A stretch of 57,702 nucleotides of DNA, from the NCBI RefSeq assembly GCF_000689395.1, contig NZ_HG966617.1, forward strand, positions 229,719 through 287,420. Direction: 5' to 3'. The stretch's first letter is position 1; the number at the start of each line of letters is the position of its first letter. A model generated the notes under the pieces. The model was not told where the DNA came from, did no database searches, and worked only from the letters and a program-made list of their open reading frames with translations. The stretch is from Candidatus Phaeomarinobacter ectocarpi (GTDB lineage Bacteria > Pseudomonadota > Alphaproteobacteria > CGMCC-115125). Below, piece by piece: positions 27,777 through 34,429 of this stretch. Position numbers and translations under genes: made by a program.

Positions 27777-28502
27777 CTAGAGGTCCCTGAGGAACTCTTC
27801 GGCCTCTTCCAGAGCACCCGGCGTTCCCACATGCATCCACACGCCGTCGTGGCGCATGCCATAGGCCCGTTTGTCTTCAATCAGGCCGCGCCAGACCTTG
27901 GTGGTGGAAAACGCGTCTTCCTCGATGTCCGCAAAAAGCTGCGGCTTGATGATCTGCACCCCCGTATACATGAACGGTGCAACCGATGCCGGCTCGCGCC
28001 ACTCGATACGACCGGCCGCATCCATGGTGAAATCACCGCGCGCCACATCGCCGACGATGTTGGCCGTGACTGCCACAACCAGCAGCGCGTCCATCTCGTC
28101 GGGGTCAAACCGCTCAAGCAGGCGCGGCAGGGTCTTGCCCATGCCCTCCACCCAGATGGAATCGCAATTGTGGGTGATGATGGGCTTGTCACCCAGCAAC
28201 GGCAGCGCCTTCTTGATGCCACCGCCGGTTTCCAGAATGGCCTCGGTCTCGTCCGAAATGATGATGCTGTCATCATTGCGCGCCTCGAGATGCGCCCGCA
28301 TCTGGTCAGCGAACGCATGAATATTGACGATGATGCGCTTGATGCCCGCATCCTTGAGCCGGTCGATGGCGTGATCCACCATCGGCTTGCCGGCCACTTC
28401 GATCAGCGCCTTGGGTTTGTCATTGGTGAGCGGGCGCATGCGGGTGCCGTGCCCGGCGGCCATCACCATTGCTGTATCGATCACGGTGTTTGGTGCTGTC
28501 AT
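27777..28502 (-). CDS. murU: N-acetylmuramate alpha-1-phosphate uridylyltransferase
   Basis: A 241-aa nucleotidyltransferase. The signature MAAGHGTRMRPLT is at residues 14-26, followed by KPKALIEVAGKPMVDHAID. GGGIKKALPLLGDKP and the acidic metal site in NCDSIW follow. With AmgK it forms a cell-wall recycling route that returns MurNAc to UDP-MurNAc and bypasses de novo MurA. The MTAPNTV start is chosen because it lies 10 bp after amgK and gives the family length; the frame is open upstream. Nucleotidyltransferases are similar to one another, so the specific name rests on the amgK neighbour. Confidence 0.88.
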   Translation of the reverse strand: MTAPNTVIDTAMVMAAGHGTRMRPLTNDKPKALIEVAGKPMVDHAIDRLKDAGIKRIIVNIHAFADQMRAHLEARNDDSIIISDETEAILETGGGIKKALPLLGDKPIITHNCDSIWVEGMGKTLPRLLERFDPDEMDALLVVAVTANIVGDVARGDFTMDAAGRIEWREPASVAPFMYTGVQIIKPQLFADIEEDAFSTTKVWRGLIEDKRAYGMRHDGVWMHVGTPGALEEAEEFLRDL

Positions 28503-28512
28503 CGGGCCGCGC

Positions 28513-29622
28513 TCATGTTGTGACACTGTCCGGATCAATCGGTACACAGATTTTTTCAAGCGGCAAATGCGCCTCAAACCAGGCTGCCACAGGCGCAAGC
28601 GCTGGATGCGCCAGATCGCGGGCGAGATAGTCCGCCAGCCGCGGGATGTGCTTCAGGTAACCCGGCTTGCCGTCGCGCAGCAGCAGGCGCGCAAAAATGC
28701 CGATGATCTTTGTGTTCCGCTGCGCGCCCATGATGGCATAGGCCGCGCGGAAGGCATCCGCGTCAAAGCCTGCGTTCTGTGCGGTGCGCGCAGCCTCGTA
28801 GCGCGCCAGAAGCCGCGCTTCGATGTCCGCAGGCACCGTGCGGCGGGCGTCCTGCAGCAGGGACGCCACGTCATAGGCGGCCGGACCAATCACCGCGTCC
28901 TGAAAATCAATGATGCCGATGCGCTGGAGGCCGGACTGGTCGTCGAGCACCAGCAGATTGGGCGAATGATAATCGCGCAGCAGCAGGACGTCGGCGGCGG
29001 TACGGGCCTTGGGCAGCACCTGCGTCCACGCGGCGTGGAAATCTGCCTGCGCTGTAGCGTCAAGGTCTTCACCAAAGGCCAACCGCGCATACCAGGACGG
29101 GAGCAGCTCTGCTTCCGTCATCAAGGCGGTGTCGTCATAGGGCGGCACAATGTGGGGTGGACCATCATCACCGCAGCCAAGGGATGTCGGCGCGGGCAGC
29201 GCGTGCAGGGCGGCCAGAACATCTGTTGCACCGCCATACAGCGCCTCTTCGCTGTCGCCTGCATCAATGCGCGCGGCGAAGACACCGTCGCCGAGATCTT
29301 CAAGCAGCAAGAATCCTTGCGTCAGGTCCTGCGCAAAAATTTCAGGCGCACTGAACTCGTGCTGCGTCAGGTGCCGCGCAATGGCCGCGAAGGGCCGCAT
29401 GTTTTCGGCCAGATGCACGATGGCGCTGTAGCTCTTGCCGTCCTTGACCGGCGGGCCGTCTGGCCCGGGAGGCGCATCCATGAGAATGGCGCTTTGGCCA
29501 CCCTTGGTCAGGCGCTCATACAGCCGCGTCGAGGCGTCACCGGCAACCGGTGTCGCGCTGGCGTCATCCCAGCCCGCCTGTGCGAGAAATGCATCGCGCG
29601 CCTGCCTGCGATCAGCAGTCAT
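28513..29622 (-). CDS. amgK: N-acetylmuramate/N-acetylglucosamine kinase
   Basis: A 369-aa phosphotransferase of the aminoglycoside-phosphotransferase fold. The catalytic loop is LLRDYHSPNLLVL (about residues 213-225) and the metal-binding Asp is in IGIIDFQDAVIGP. Family members between tsaE and murU phosphorylate MurNAc and GlcNAc at C1. The gene sits in that order: tsaE, 27 bp, amgK, 10 bp, murU. An aminoglycoside-resistance role is less likely given this context. Confidence 0.87.
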   Translation of the reverse strand: MTADRRQARDAFLAQAGWDDASATPVAGDASTRLYERLTKGGQSAILMDAPPGPDGPPVKDGKSYSAIVHLAENMRPFAAIARHLTQHEFSAPEIFAQDLTQGFLLLEDLGDGVFAARIDAGDSEEALYGGATDVLAALHALPAPTSLGCGDDGPPHIVPPYDDTALMTEAELLPSWYARLAFGEDLDATAQADFHAAWTQVLPKARTAADVLLLRDYHSPNLLVLDDQSGLQRIGIIDFQDAVIGPAAYDVASLLQDARRTVPADIEARLLARYEAARTAQNAGFDADAFRAAYAIMGAQRNTKIIGIFARLLLRDGKPGYLKHIPRLADYLARDLAHPALAPVAAWFEAHLPLEKICVPIDPDSVTT

Positions 29623-29649
29623 CAGTCCATGATCCTCATTGCGTGATGC

Positions 29650-30156
29650 TCATTGCGTAATTCTGGCAAGCTTGGGTCCCCATGTGCCGTAACCGACGGC
29701 GCTGAGTTTGCGTTTTTCAATCGCCGGGTCTTCGCCCTTATCCTCAAGGGTGAGGGTCAGGTTGAGGCGTCCCTTGACGCGGCCCGGCGCGAAGGCGCGG
29801 CCAAGGCGCTCGGGCCATTCCACCACCAGTGCGCCATAGTCCAGTGCGTCTTCAAGGCCCAGCTCTTCAATCTCGCTGTCATCCTCGATGCGATAGAGGT
29901 CCACATGGGCGACCATCAAATAGGGCGTGTCATATTGCTGGATCAGCGTGAACGTCGGGCTGGGGATTTCGCCTTCCACGCCCAGTTCGCGGATCAGCGC
30001 CCGCGCCAGCGTGGATTTGCCCGCGCCCAGATCACCTTCAAGGGCAATCACGTCGCCGGGCTCCAGATAGGACGCCAGCCGCACGCCGAACGCCTGGGTT
30101 GCAGCTTCGTCTGCAAGGTCCAGCTCGGCGTGTTGAAGATCGGCGACAGCAGGCAT
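29650..30156 (-). CDS. tsaE: tRNA threonylcarbamoyladenosine biosynthesis ATPase TsaE
   Basis: A 168-aa P-loop ATPase needed for the t6A modification of ANN-decoding tRNAs, working with TsaB, TsaC and TsaD. Walker A is GDLGAGKST, near residue 37. The family motifs SPTFTLIQQY and HVDLYRIED follow, and then VVEWPERLG. The frame is open to 30267. I place the start at MPAVADLQ because the homologous region begins soon after, although the Shine-Dalgarno is poor. It leads the amgK-murU set. Confidence 0.92.
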   Translation of the reverse strand: MPAVADLQHAELDLADEAATQAFGVRLASYLEPGDVIALEGDLGAGKSTLARALIRELGVEGEIPSPTFTLIQQYDTPYLMVAHVDLYRIEDDSEIEELGLEDALDYGALVVEWPERLGRAFAPGRVKGRLNLTLTLEDKGEDPAIEKRKLSAVGYGTWGPKLARITQ

Positions 30157-30411
30157 GGAGGGGTCCGGAAAATCGTGTGTAGCAGTAAAAACCTGTTCTT
30201 CGCGCTTGTAACCGGGGCCAGTGTGGCGCTCAACCCTTAAGACAGGCCTCACGCCGCCAGCGACCATCCGCCGACTTGGCCCGTTTTGCGGTTTCGTGCT
30301 ACCCGCTCATGCAAAGCTAGGGGCAACAAGCCACCCTTTGCCGATATTAGGCCGGGCCAAATTTCAGGCTGGGCCGATATCGCGCAGGGACGACGAACAG
30401 GGACAAGTACA

Positions 30412-31629
30412 ATGAGCGACAGTGTAGTCATCATCGGAGCCGGCCATGCCGCCGGTCAGGCCGTGGCCAGCCTTCGGCAGGAAGGCTTTGAGGGCACCAT
30501 TGTGGTGGTCGGCGAAGAAAGCGTCGTCCCCTATCAGCGCCCGCCACTGTCAAAAAAATTCCTCGCCGGCGAAATTGGCCTCGATCGTGTGCTGTTCAAG
30601 CCGGTGGATTTCTACGCCAAGGCAGAAGCGGAAATGATCCTCGACACCAAGGTCGAGAAGATTGATACCGCCGCCAAGAAGGTCATTCTCGAAGAAGGCC
30701 GCGAACTGGCATACGGCAAGCTGATCCTCACCACCGGTGGCCGCGTGCGCAAGCTCAACTGCCCCGGCGCCGACCTGCCTGGCGTCAATTACCTGCGCTC
30801 GATTGCCGACGTGGAAGCCATTCAGGCGCACTTCAAACCCGGCGCAAAGCTGGTGATTGTCGGCGGTGGCTATATCGGCCTTGAGGTGGCGGCGGTGGCC
30901 GTCAAGCGCGACATCGACGTGACTGTGCTGGAAATGGCACCGACTGTTCTGGGCCGTGTCACCTGCAAGGAAGTGGCGACTTTCTTTGAGCGCGTGCATG
31001 GCGAGGAAGGCGTCAAGATCCTCACCAACACGGCGTTGGAAAGCATTGAAGGCGACAGCCACGTCACCGGCGTCAAGACCGGCGACGGTGACATCATCCC
31101 CGCCGACTTCGTGATTGCCGGTATCGGCATTCTGCCCAACATGGAACTCGCGCAGGACGCTGGGATCGACTGCGGCAACGGCATTGTCGTGGACGATCTG
31201 TGCCGCACCTCCGTGCCGGATGTGTATGCGGCGGGCGACTGCACCTTCCACCCCAACCCGATCTACAAGACATCGCTGCGGCTTGAATCCGTGCACAACG
31301 CGCTGGAACAGGCCAAGACGGCAGCAGCCCATATCTGCGGCAAGGACAAGCCCTACGGCCAGGTGCCGTGGTTCTGGTCCGATCAGTACGACCTCAAGCT
31401 GCAGATCGCCGGCCTGAGCCAGGGATTTGACGAGGTCGTCATCCGTGGTGACATCACCGGACGCTCCTTTGCGGCGTTTTATCTCAAGGAAGGGCAGATG
31501 ATCGCCGTCGATGCGGTCAACCGCGCGCCGGAGTTCATGATGTCCAAAATGCTGCTTCAGAAGGGCACAAACGTGCCCGCCGAGCGTTTGGCGGACGAAT
31601 CCATCGAGATGAAGGATATTGCCAAATAG
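30412..31629 (+). CDS. NAD(P)H-dependent ferredoxin reductase (rhodocoxin/putidaredoxin reductase type)
   Basis: A 405-aa flavoprotein. The FAD site IIGAGHAAG is at residues 7-15, followed by the PYQRPPLSKKFL signature. The NAD(P) site VGGGYIGLE is near residue 149, and the C-terminal FAD contact VYAAGDCTFHPNP is near 275. Such reductases pass electrons from NADH to a [2Fe-2S] ferredoxin for P450s or ring hydroxylases. The matching ferredoxin gene lies 259 bp downstream. It is divergent from tsaE. No oxygenase partner is found beside it. Confidence 0.9.
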   Translation: MSDSVVIIGAGHAAGQAVASLRQEGFEGTIVVVGEESVVPYQRPPLSKKFLAGEIGLDRVLFKPVDFYAKAEAEMILDTKVEKIDTAAKKVILEEGRELAYGKLILTTGGRVRKLNCPGADLPGVNYLRSIADVEAIQAHFKPGAKLVIVGGGYIGLEVAAVAVKRDIDVTVLEMAPTVLGRVTCKEVATFFERVHGEEGVKILTNTALESIEGDSHVTGVKTGDGDIIPADFVIAGIGILPNMELAQDAGIDCGNGIVVDDLCRTSVPDVYAAGDCTFHPNPIYKTSLRLESVHNALEQAKTAAAHICGKDKPYGQVPWFWSDQYDLKLQIAGLSQGFDEVVIRGDITGRSFAAFYLKEGQMIAVDAVNRAPEFMMSKMLLQKGTNVPAERLADESIEMKDIAK

Positions 31630-31670
31630 GGGCCGAATGGGGCCTCTTACACAGGGGTAGGTCAGGGCGC

Positions 31671-31698
31671 TTGACGTACCGCCAGCAAGGCTTTAATT
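31671..31698 (+). promoter_or_regulatory. candidate promoter of the ferredoxin gene
   Basis: TTGACG and TTAATT are separated by 16 bp in the 259-bp gap after the reductase gene. If used, the ferredoxin has its own transcript with a leader of about 185 nt. The gap otherwise holds no gene I can support. Confidence 0.4.
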
Positions 31699-31888
31699 CC
31701 AAAGGCATAAAAAGTGACGGGTGCGTCATCTTTACGGAGTGCGGACGAGATTTGTCTGTCCGCGCTACCGGTTTTGGTCATGGGCTTGCGTCCCCCAAAA
31801 CCACCCCGTAAGACACCACCCGACGAAACCAAATGTGCGGGCCCAGCTGTATGGACGACCCGCGGTTTAGAACGATGCGAGAGGGAAC

Positions 31889-32209
31889 ATGGCGAAGATT
31901 ACCTATGTCGAGCATGACGGAACTGAACATGTTGTGGATGTGGCCGATGGCCTGTCCGTCATGGAAGGCGCAGTCAATAACATGATCCCCGGCATTGATG
32001 CCGATTGTGGCGGCGCCTGCGCCTGCGCAACGTGCCATGTCTATGTGGACGAAAAATTCGCTGACAAGATCGAGCCGAAGGAAGACATGGAACAGACCAT
32101 GCTCGACTTCGCACCGGACGTGCGTGAAACCTCACGCCTCTCCTGCCAGATCAAGGTCTCAGACGCGATCGACGGCATGGTCGTCAAGATGCCCGAAAGC
32201 CAGCACTAA
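31889..32209 (+). CDS. adrenodoxin-type [2Fe-2S] ferredoxin
   Basis: A 106-aa electron carrier. The cluster ligands are Cys40, Cys46 and Cys49 (C-x5-C-x2-C in CGGACACATC) plus Cys86 in RLSCQIKV, with an additional Cys44. The acidic [10 protein letters not shown] helix is the usual reductase and P450 docking surface. Together with the upstream reductase it forms a class I redox pair. GAGAGGGAAC precedes the start by a normal distance. It could also be the Fe-S biogenesis ferredoxin, but isc/suf genes are absent here. Confidence 0.93.
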   Translation: MAKITYVEHDGTEHVVDVADGLSVMEGAVNNMIPGIDADCGGACACATCHVYVDEKFADKIEPKEDMEQTMLDFAPDVRETSRLSCQIKVSDAIDGMVVKMPESQH

Positions 32210-32250
32210 AGATTTTTGTGCGGGAAACATCTTCCGCGCTCACAAACAAG

Positions 32251-32288
32251 AACAGCGCCCCCGGGTAAATCCGGCGGGCGCTGTTTTG
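32251..32288 (+). terminator. intrinsic terminator of the ferredoxin gene
   Basis: A 9-bp stem (ACAGCGCCC with GGGCGCTGT) extends inward through a CCGG/CCGG pairing with one bulged C, and is followed by TTTTG. Confidence 0.8.
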
Positions 32289-32309
32289 TATTTGGAGCAA
32301 AACTCCAAT

Positions 32310-32400
32310 CCGCATCCCCGGACTTGATCCGGGGCCTACTCGCAAACGATCAACTGCACAGCGGTCGAGAGTGGACCCCGGATCAAGTCCGGGTATGCGG
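32310..32400. repeat. ~90-bp palindromic element, copy D
   Basis: The arms (32310-32334 and 32376-32400) surround a 41-bp centre beginning CCTACTCGC and ending GAGAGTGGA. The centre differs from copy E (34315-34405) at only a few bases, so D and E are the closest pair in the window and lie in the same orientation. Confidence 0.92.
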
Positions 32401-32420
32401 AAGGGCGCGGGACTCGTGCG

Positions 32421-32522
32421 TCGCTTCTGGATTGTCCGGTTAAACCGGACAATGGCGTTGGGGATGTGTGTGAAGCATTGCACCCAAAGACACGCCACCC
32501 CACGGCTTGACCGGGGGGTCTA
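32421..32522. repeat. ~100-bp repeat, family 3, first copy
   Basis: This repeat begins TCGCTTCTGGATTGTCCGGT, has a palindrome GTCCGGTTAAACCGGAC, and ends near CACGGCTTGACCGGGGGGTC. The second copy at 33484-33584 has the same start and end motifs with a diverged middle. Both lie in the same orientation, one on each side of the SRPBCC/ArsR pair. Confidence 0.85.
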
Positions 32523-32553
32523 ACGCCGGGCGCCGATGCGCAGATAATTCGCG

Positions 32554-33060
32554 CTACCCCTGCAACTCCTTGAGGAGTTCTGCGAGCAGCTCCATGCCGC
32601 TGCCCCAGCCTGAATCGAGGCCGGCGATGGCGCCTTCGAAGCAGGTGAGTTCTGCGTCGGTGGCCTCATGCGGTGCCCAGGTAAGGCGCATTTTCGTTTT
32701 GCCGTTCTCTTCCTCAAACGTGACGGTGGTGAGCAGCACGCGCGGCCAGTCGGGCATCATCGGGTTCGCGGCGATGTTCCACTCGGCGTCGGTGTTGGAC
32801 ATCAGCATCACCAGTTTTTCCGGTGGCGAGACTTCCGTGTATTTTGAAATCTGATAGCCCGAGCCCTGGCTCATGCGCATCTCGTTGCGCCACACGCCAC
32901 CGACGCGCACATCCAGCTCGTGAATGATGGTTTCCACATTGGGGCCGTACCAGCGCGCCAGCAGCTTGGGGTCGGTCCATGTCTTCCACACCATCTCGCG
33001 CGGCGCGTCGAACTCGCGGTCGAGAATGTAAGTCGGCAACTCTTTGTTTTGCTCGCTCAT
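32554..33060 (-). CDS. SRPBCC (AHSA1-like) domain protein
   Basis: A 168-aa protein with the AHSA1-type start DREFDAPREMVWKTWTDPK, then LLARWYGP and WRNEMRMSQG. The fold is a helix-grip cup that binds hydrophobic ligands. The ligand is unknown. Its start codon overlaps the stop of the upstream ArsR-type gene by 4 bp (ATGA), so the two proteins are co-translated. Such ArsR-SRPBCC pairs are common and are usually read as regulator plus ligand-binding partner, but no function is proven. Confidence 0.88.
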   Translation of the reverse strand: MSEQNKELPTYILDREFDAPREMVWKTWTDPKLLARWYGPNVETIIHELDVRVGGVWRNEMRMSQGSGYQISKYTEVSPPEKLVMLMSNTDAEWNIAANPMMPDWPRVLLTTVTFEEENGKTKMRLTWAPHEATDAELTCFEGAIAGLDSGWGSGMELLAELLKELQG

Positions 33061-33431
33061 TTTGTTTGTCCTTCTTGTGCGGCGTTTTTCATATCGTCGA
33101 GCAGGTCATCAAGCTGGTCAAAGCTTGCCGACCAGAAATGTCTGAACTCTTCCAGCCACGTCACGGCGGCGGCCATGGGCTGCGCCTTGAGGCGGGCGGG
33201 GCGGCGTTGCGCATCCACGTCCCGCTCCACCAGGCCGGCGCGCTCCAGCACCTTGAGATGCTTTGAAACGGCGGGCTGGCTCATGTCGAAGGGGGTGGCC
33301 AGATCGTTGACCGAGGCCTCTCCGGTGGCAAGGCGCGACAGGATGGCTCTGCGTGTCGGGTCCGCCAGCGCCGAGAAGATGGCGTCAAGATTTGGTGGCG
33401 GTGCGCCAGGGCTGATCTGTTCCATAACCAT
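33057..33431 (-). CDS. ArsR-family winged-helix transcriptional regulator
   Basis: A 124-aa DNA-binding protein. The winged helix reads LADPTRRAILSRLATGEASV, then MSQPAVSKHLKVLERAGLVE, at about residues 21-65. No cysteine pair for metal binding is seen, so it is probably a non-metal member that partners with the downstream SRPBCC protein. The start is ambiguous between MVMEQ (33431) and MEQ (33425). A 16-bp palindrome covers both codons and suggests autoregulation. Confidence 0.88.
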   Translation of the reverse strand: MVMEQISPGAPPPNLDAIFSALADPTRRAILSRLATGEASVNDLATPFDMSQPAVSKHLKVLERAGLVERDVDAQRRPARLKAQPMAAAVTWLEEFRHFWSASFDQLDDLLDDMKNAAQEGQTK

Positions 33432-33439
33432 ATGGTTAT
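33424..33439. promoter_or_regulatory. palindrome over the arsR-type start codon
   Basis: ATAACCATATGGTTAT is a perfect 16-bp palindrome that overlaps the start codon of the regulator. On the minus strand a TATAAC box lies beside it, with TTGACC 14 bp further up, and there is no Shine-Dalgarno, so a leaderless or very short-leader transcript is possible. It is a natural candidate for the regulator's own operator. Confidence 0.5.
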
Positions 33440-33483
33440 ATAAAAAGATGCGCTGGTCAAGTCACCGCCCGCCGGCTCGTCAA

Positions 33484-33584
33484 TCGCTTCTGGATTGTCC
33501 GGTTAAACCGGACTATGGCGCTGGTGAAGTGTGGGGCGGTCCGTTCTCTCAAAACGCCATCCCACGGCTTGACCGGGGGATCCA
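33484..33584. repeat. ~100-bp repeat, family 3, second copy
   Basis: It begins TCGCTTCTGGATTGTCCGGT and ends CACGGCTTGACCGGGGGATC, in the same orientation as the copy at 32421-32522. The two bracket the ArsR/SRPBCC genes. Confidence 0.85.
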
Positions 33585-33614
33585 TGGCATCAGCCGTGAC
33601 GTTGGTCGCCCTGG

Positions 33615-33637
33615 ATTCCGCGATCAAGTCGCGGAAT
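33615..33637. repeat. short palindrome with CTTGATC-type core
   Basis: ATTCCGCG and CGCGGAAT are perfect 8-bp arms around GATCAAGT-like bases. The core matches that of the larger repeats in this window. Confidence 0.6.
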
Positions 33638-34214
33638 GACAAATTGTGTTTTCGGCGGGGGCATGGAGCGTCTGAAAAGAAAATGCAAAAGCTCTATCCC
33701 CGGTCTCTCCGGGTGGCGGATAATGCAGGCATCTCCCGCCACAAGGGCACCCGGGCCGTCCGGGCTTGGGCGGGGGAGCGAATGCCTGGAAGCAGGAAGG
33801 TATGGGTCGCGCGGCCTGAGCCATTTCTGTGCGGCAGCAGCGAGTAACGGGCGCTGCGGCTATAGAGGCGGTGACGGTTCGGCCCGGCGCATGGAGTAAG
33901 ATCGCCCCGGTGGACGTGCGTGCATGGCAAGGCGCGAGGACTAGCCCAGGCTTTGAATGCATGTGTGACCGGTAGCAGGGCTGCGGCGGAGCAAAGCGGG
34001 TAACACCCGTACCGCCGGTTCTATTGGCACCGAAGCATGTTCGCGTGCGGAGCGTCTGAGGACTGCCCCTTGTTGTTTGATCGCATGAGCCTATCGCAGG
34101 CCTCAGGCGCTCCCACTCCCTTTTTCAGGGAGAGACGAAATGGATACCCGCAGCGAGGATTCGCGTGCGGACGCTTGCGGCTGCCTGGATTTATGCGGCG
34201 GAAAGTTTCATGGA

Positions 34215-34296
34215 CCCTCCGGTCAAGCCGGAGGGAGGGCGAGATCTGGCTTTGTGATCCTTTAGCCCTCCCGCTTGACCGGACGGGTGGGATCTA
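34215..34296. repeat. family 2 palindromes, two units
   Basis: A near-perfect palindrome (34215-34235, arms CCCTCCGG and CCGGAGGG) is followed by a unit starting GTGATCCTTTAG at 34254. That unit has the core CGCTTGACCGGACGGG. The second unit matches the sequence that interrupts palindromic copy B at about 18230-18263. Confidence 0.75.
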
Positions 34297-34314
34297 TCCT
34301 AGGAGCGCACAGTT

Positions 34315-34405
34315 CCGTGTCCCCGGACTTGATCCGGGGCCTACTCGCAAACGATCAACTGCGCAGTAATCGAGAGTGGACCCCGGATCAAGTCCGGGGA
34401 TACGG
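34315..34405. repeat. ~90-bp palindromic element, copy E
   Basis: The arms (34315-34339 and 34381-34405) surround a 41-bp centre with the usual CCTACTCGC and GAGAGTGGA ends. It lies 24 bp past the divL stop. Confidence 0.92.
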
Positions 34406-34429
34406 ATGGAATTGTTGGAAGATGAGAGT

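Larger units (their letters stand above)
33432..34429. other. 998-bp repeat-rich region without a supported gene
   Basis: From left to right it holds a family 3 repeat (33484-33584), a CTTGATC-cored palindrome (33615-33637), about 570 bp with no recognisable gene or RNA, two family 2 palindromes (34215-34296), and the ~90-bp element copy E. Short open frames exist on both strands, but none has family resemblance or a credible ribosome site. RNase P, tmRNA and SRP RNA signatures were looked for by eye and not found. Confidence 0.6.

Noticed and set aside
28387-29646. 419-codon open frame opposite amgK
   Set aside because: Antisense to amgK; no motif and no start signal.
33620-34200. RNase P, tmRNA or SRP RNA gene in the 1 kb gap
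   Set aside because: No conserved core sequence of any of these RNAs was found on either strand.
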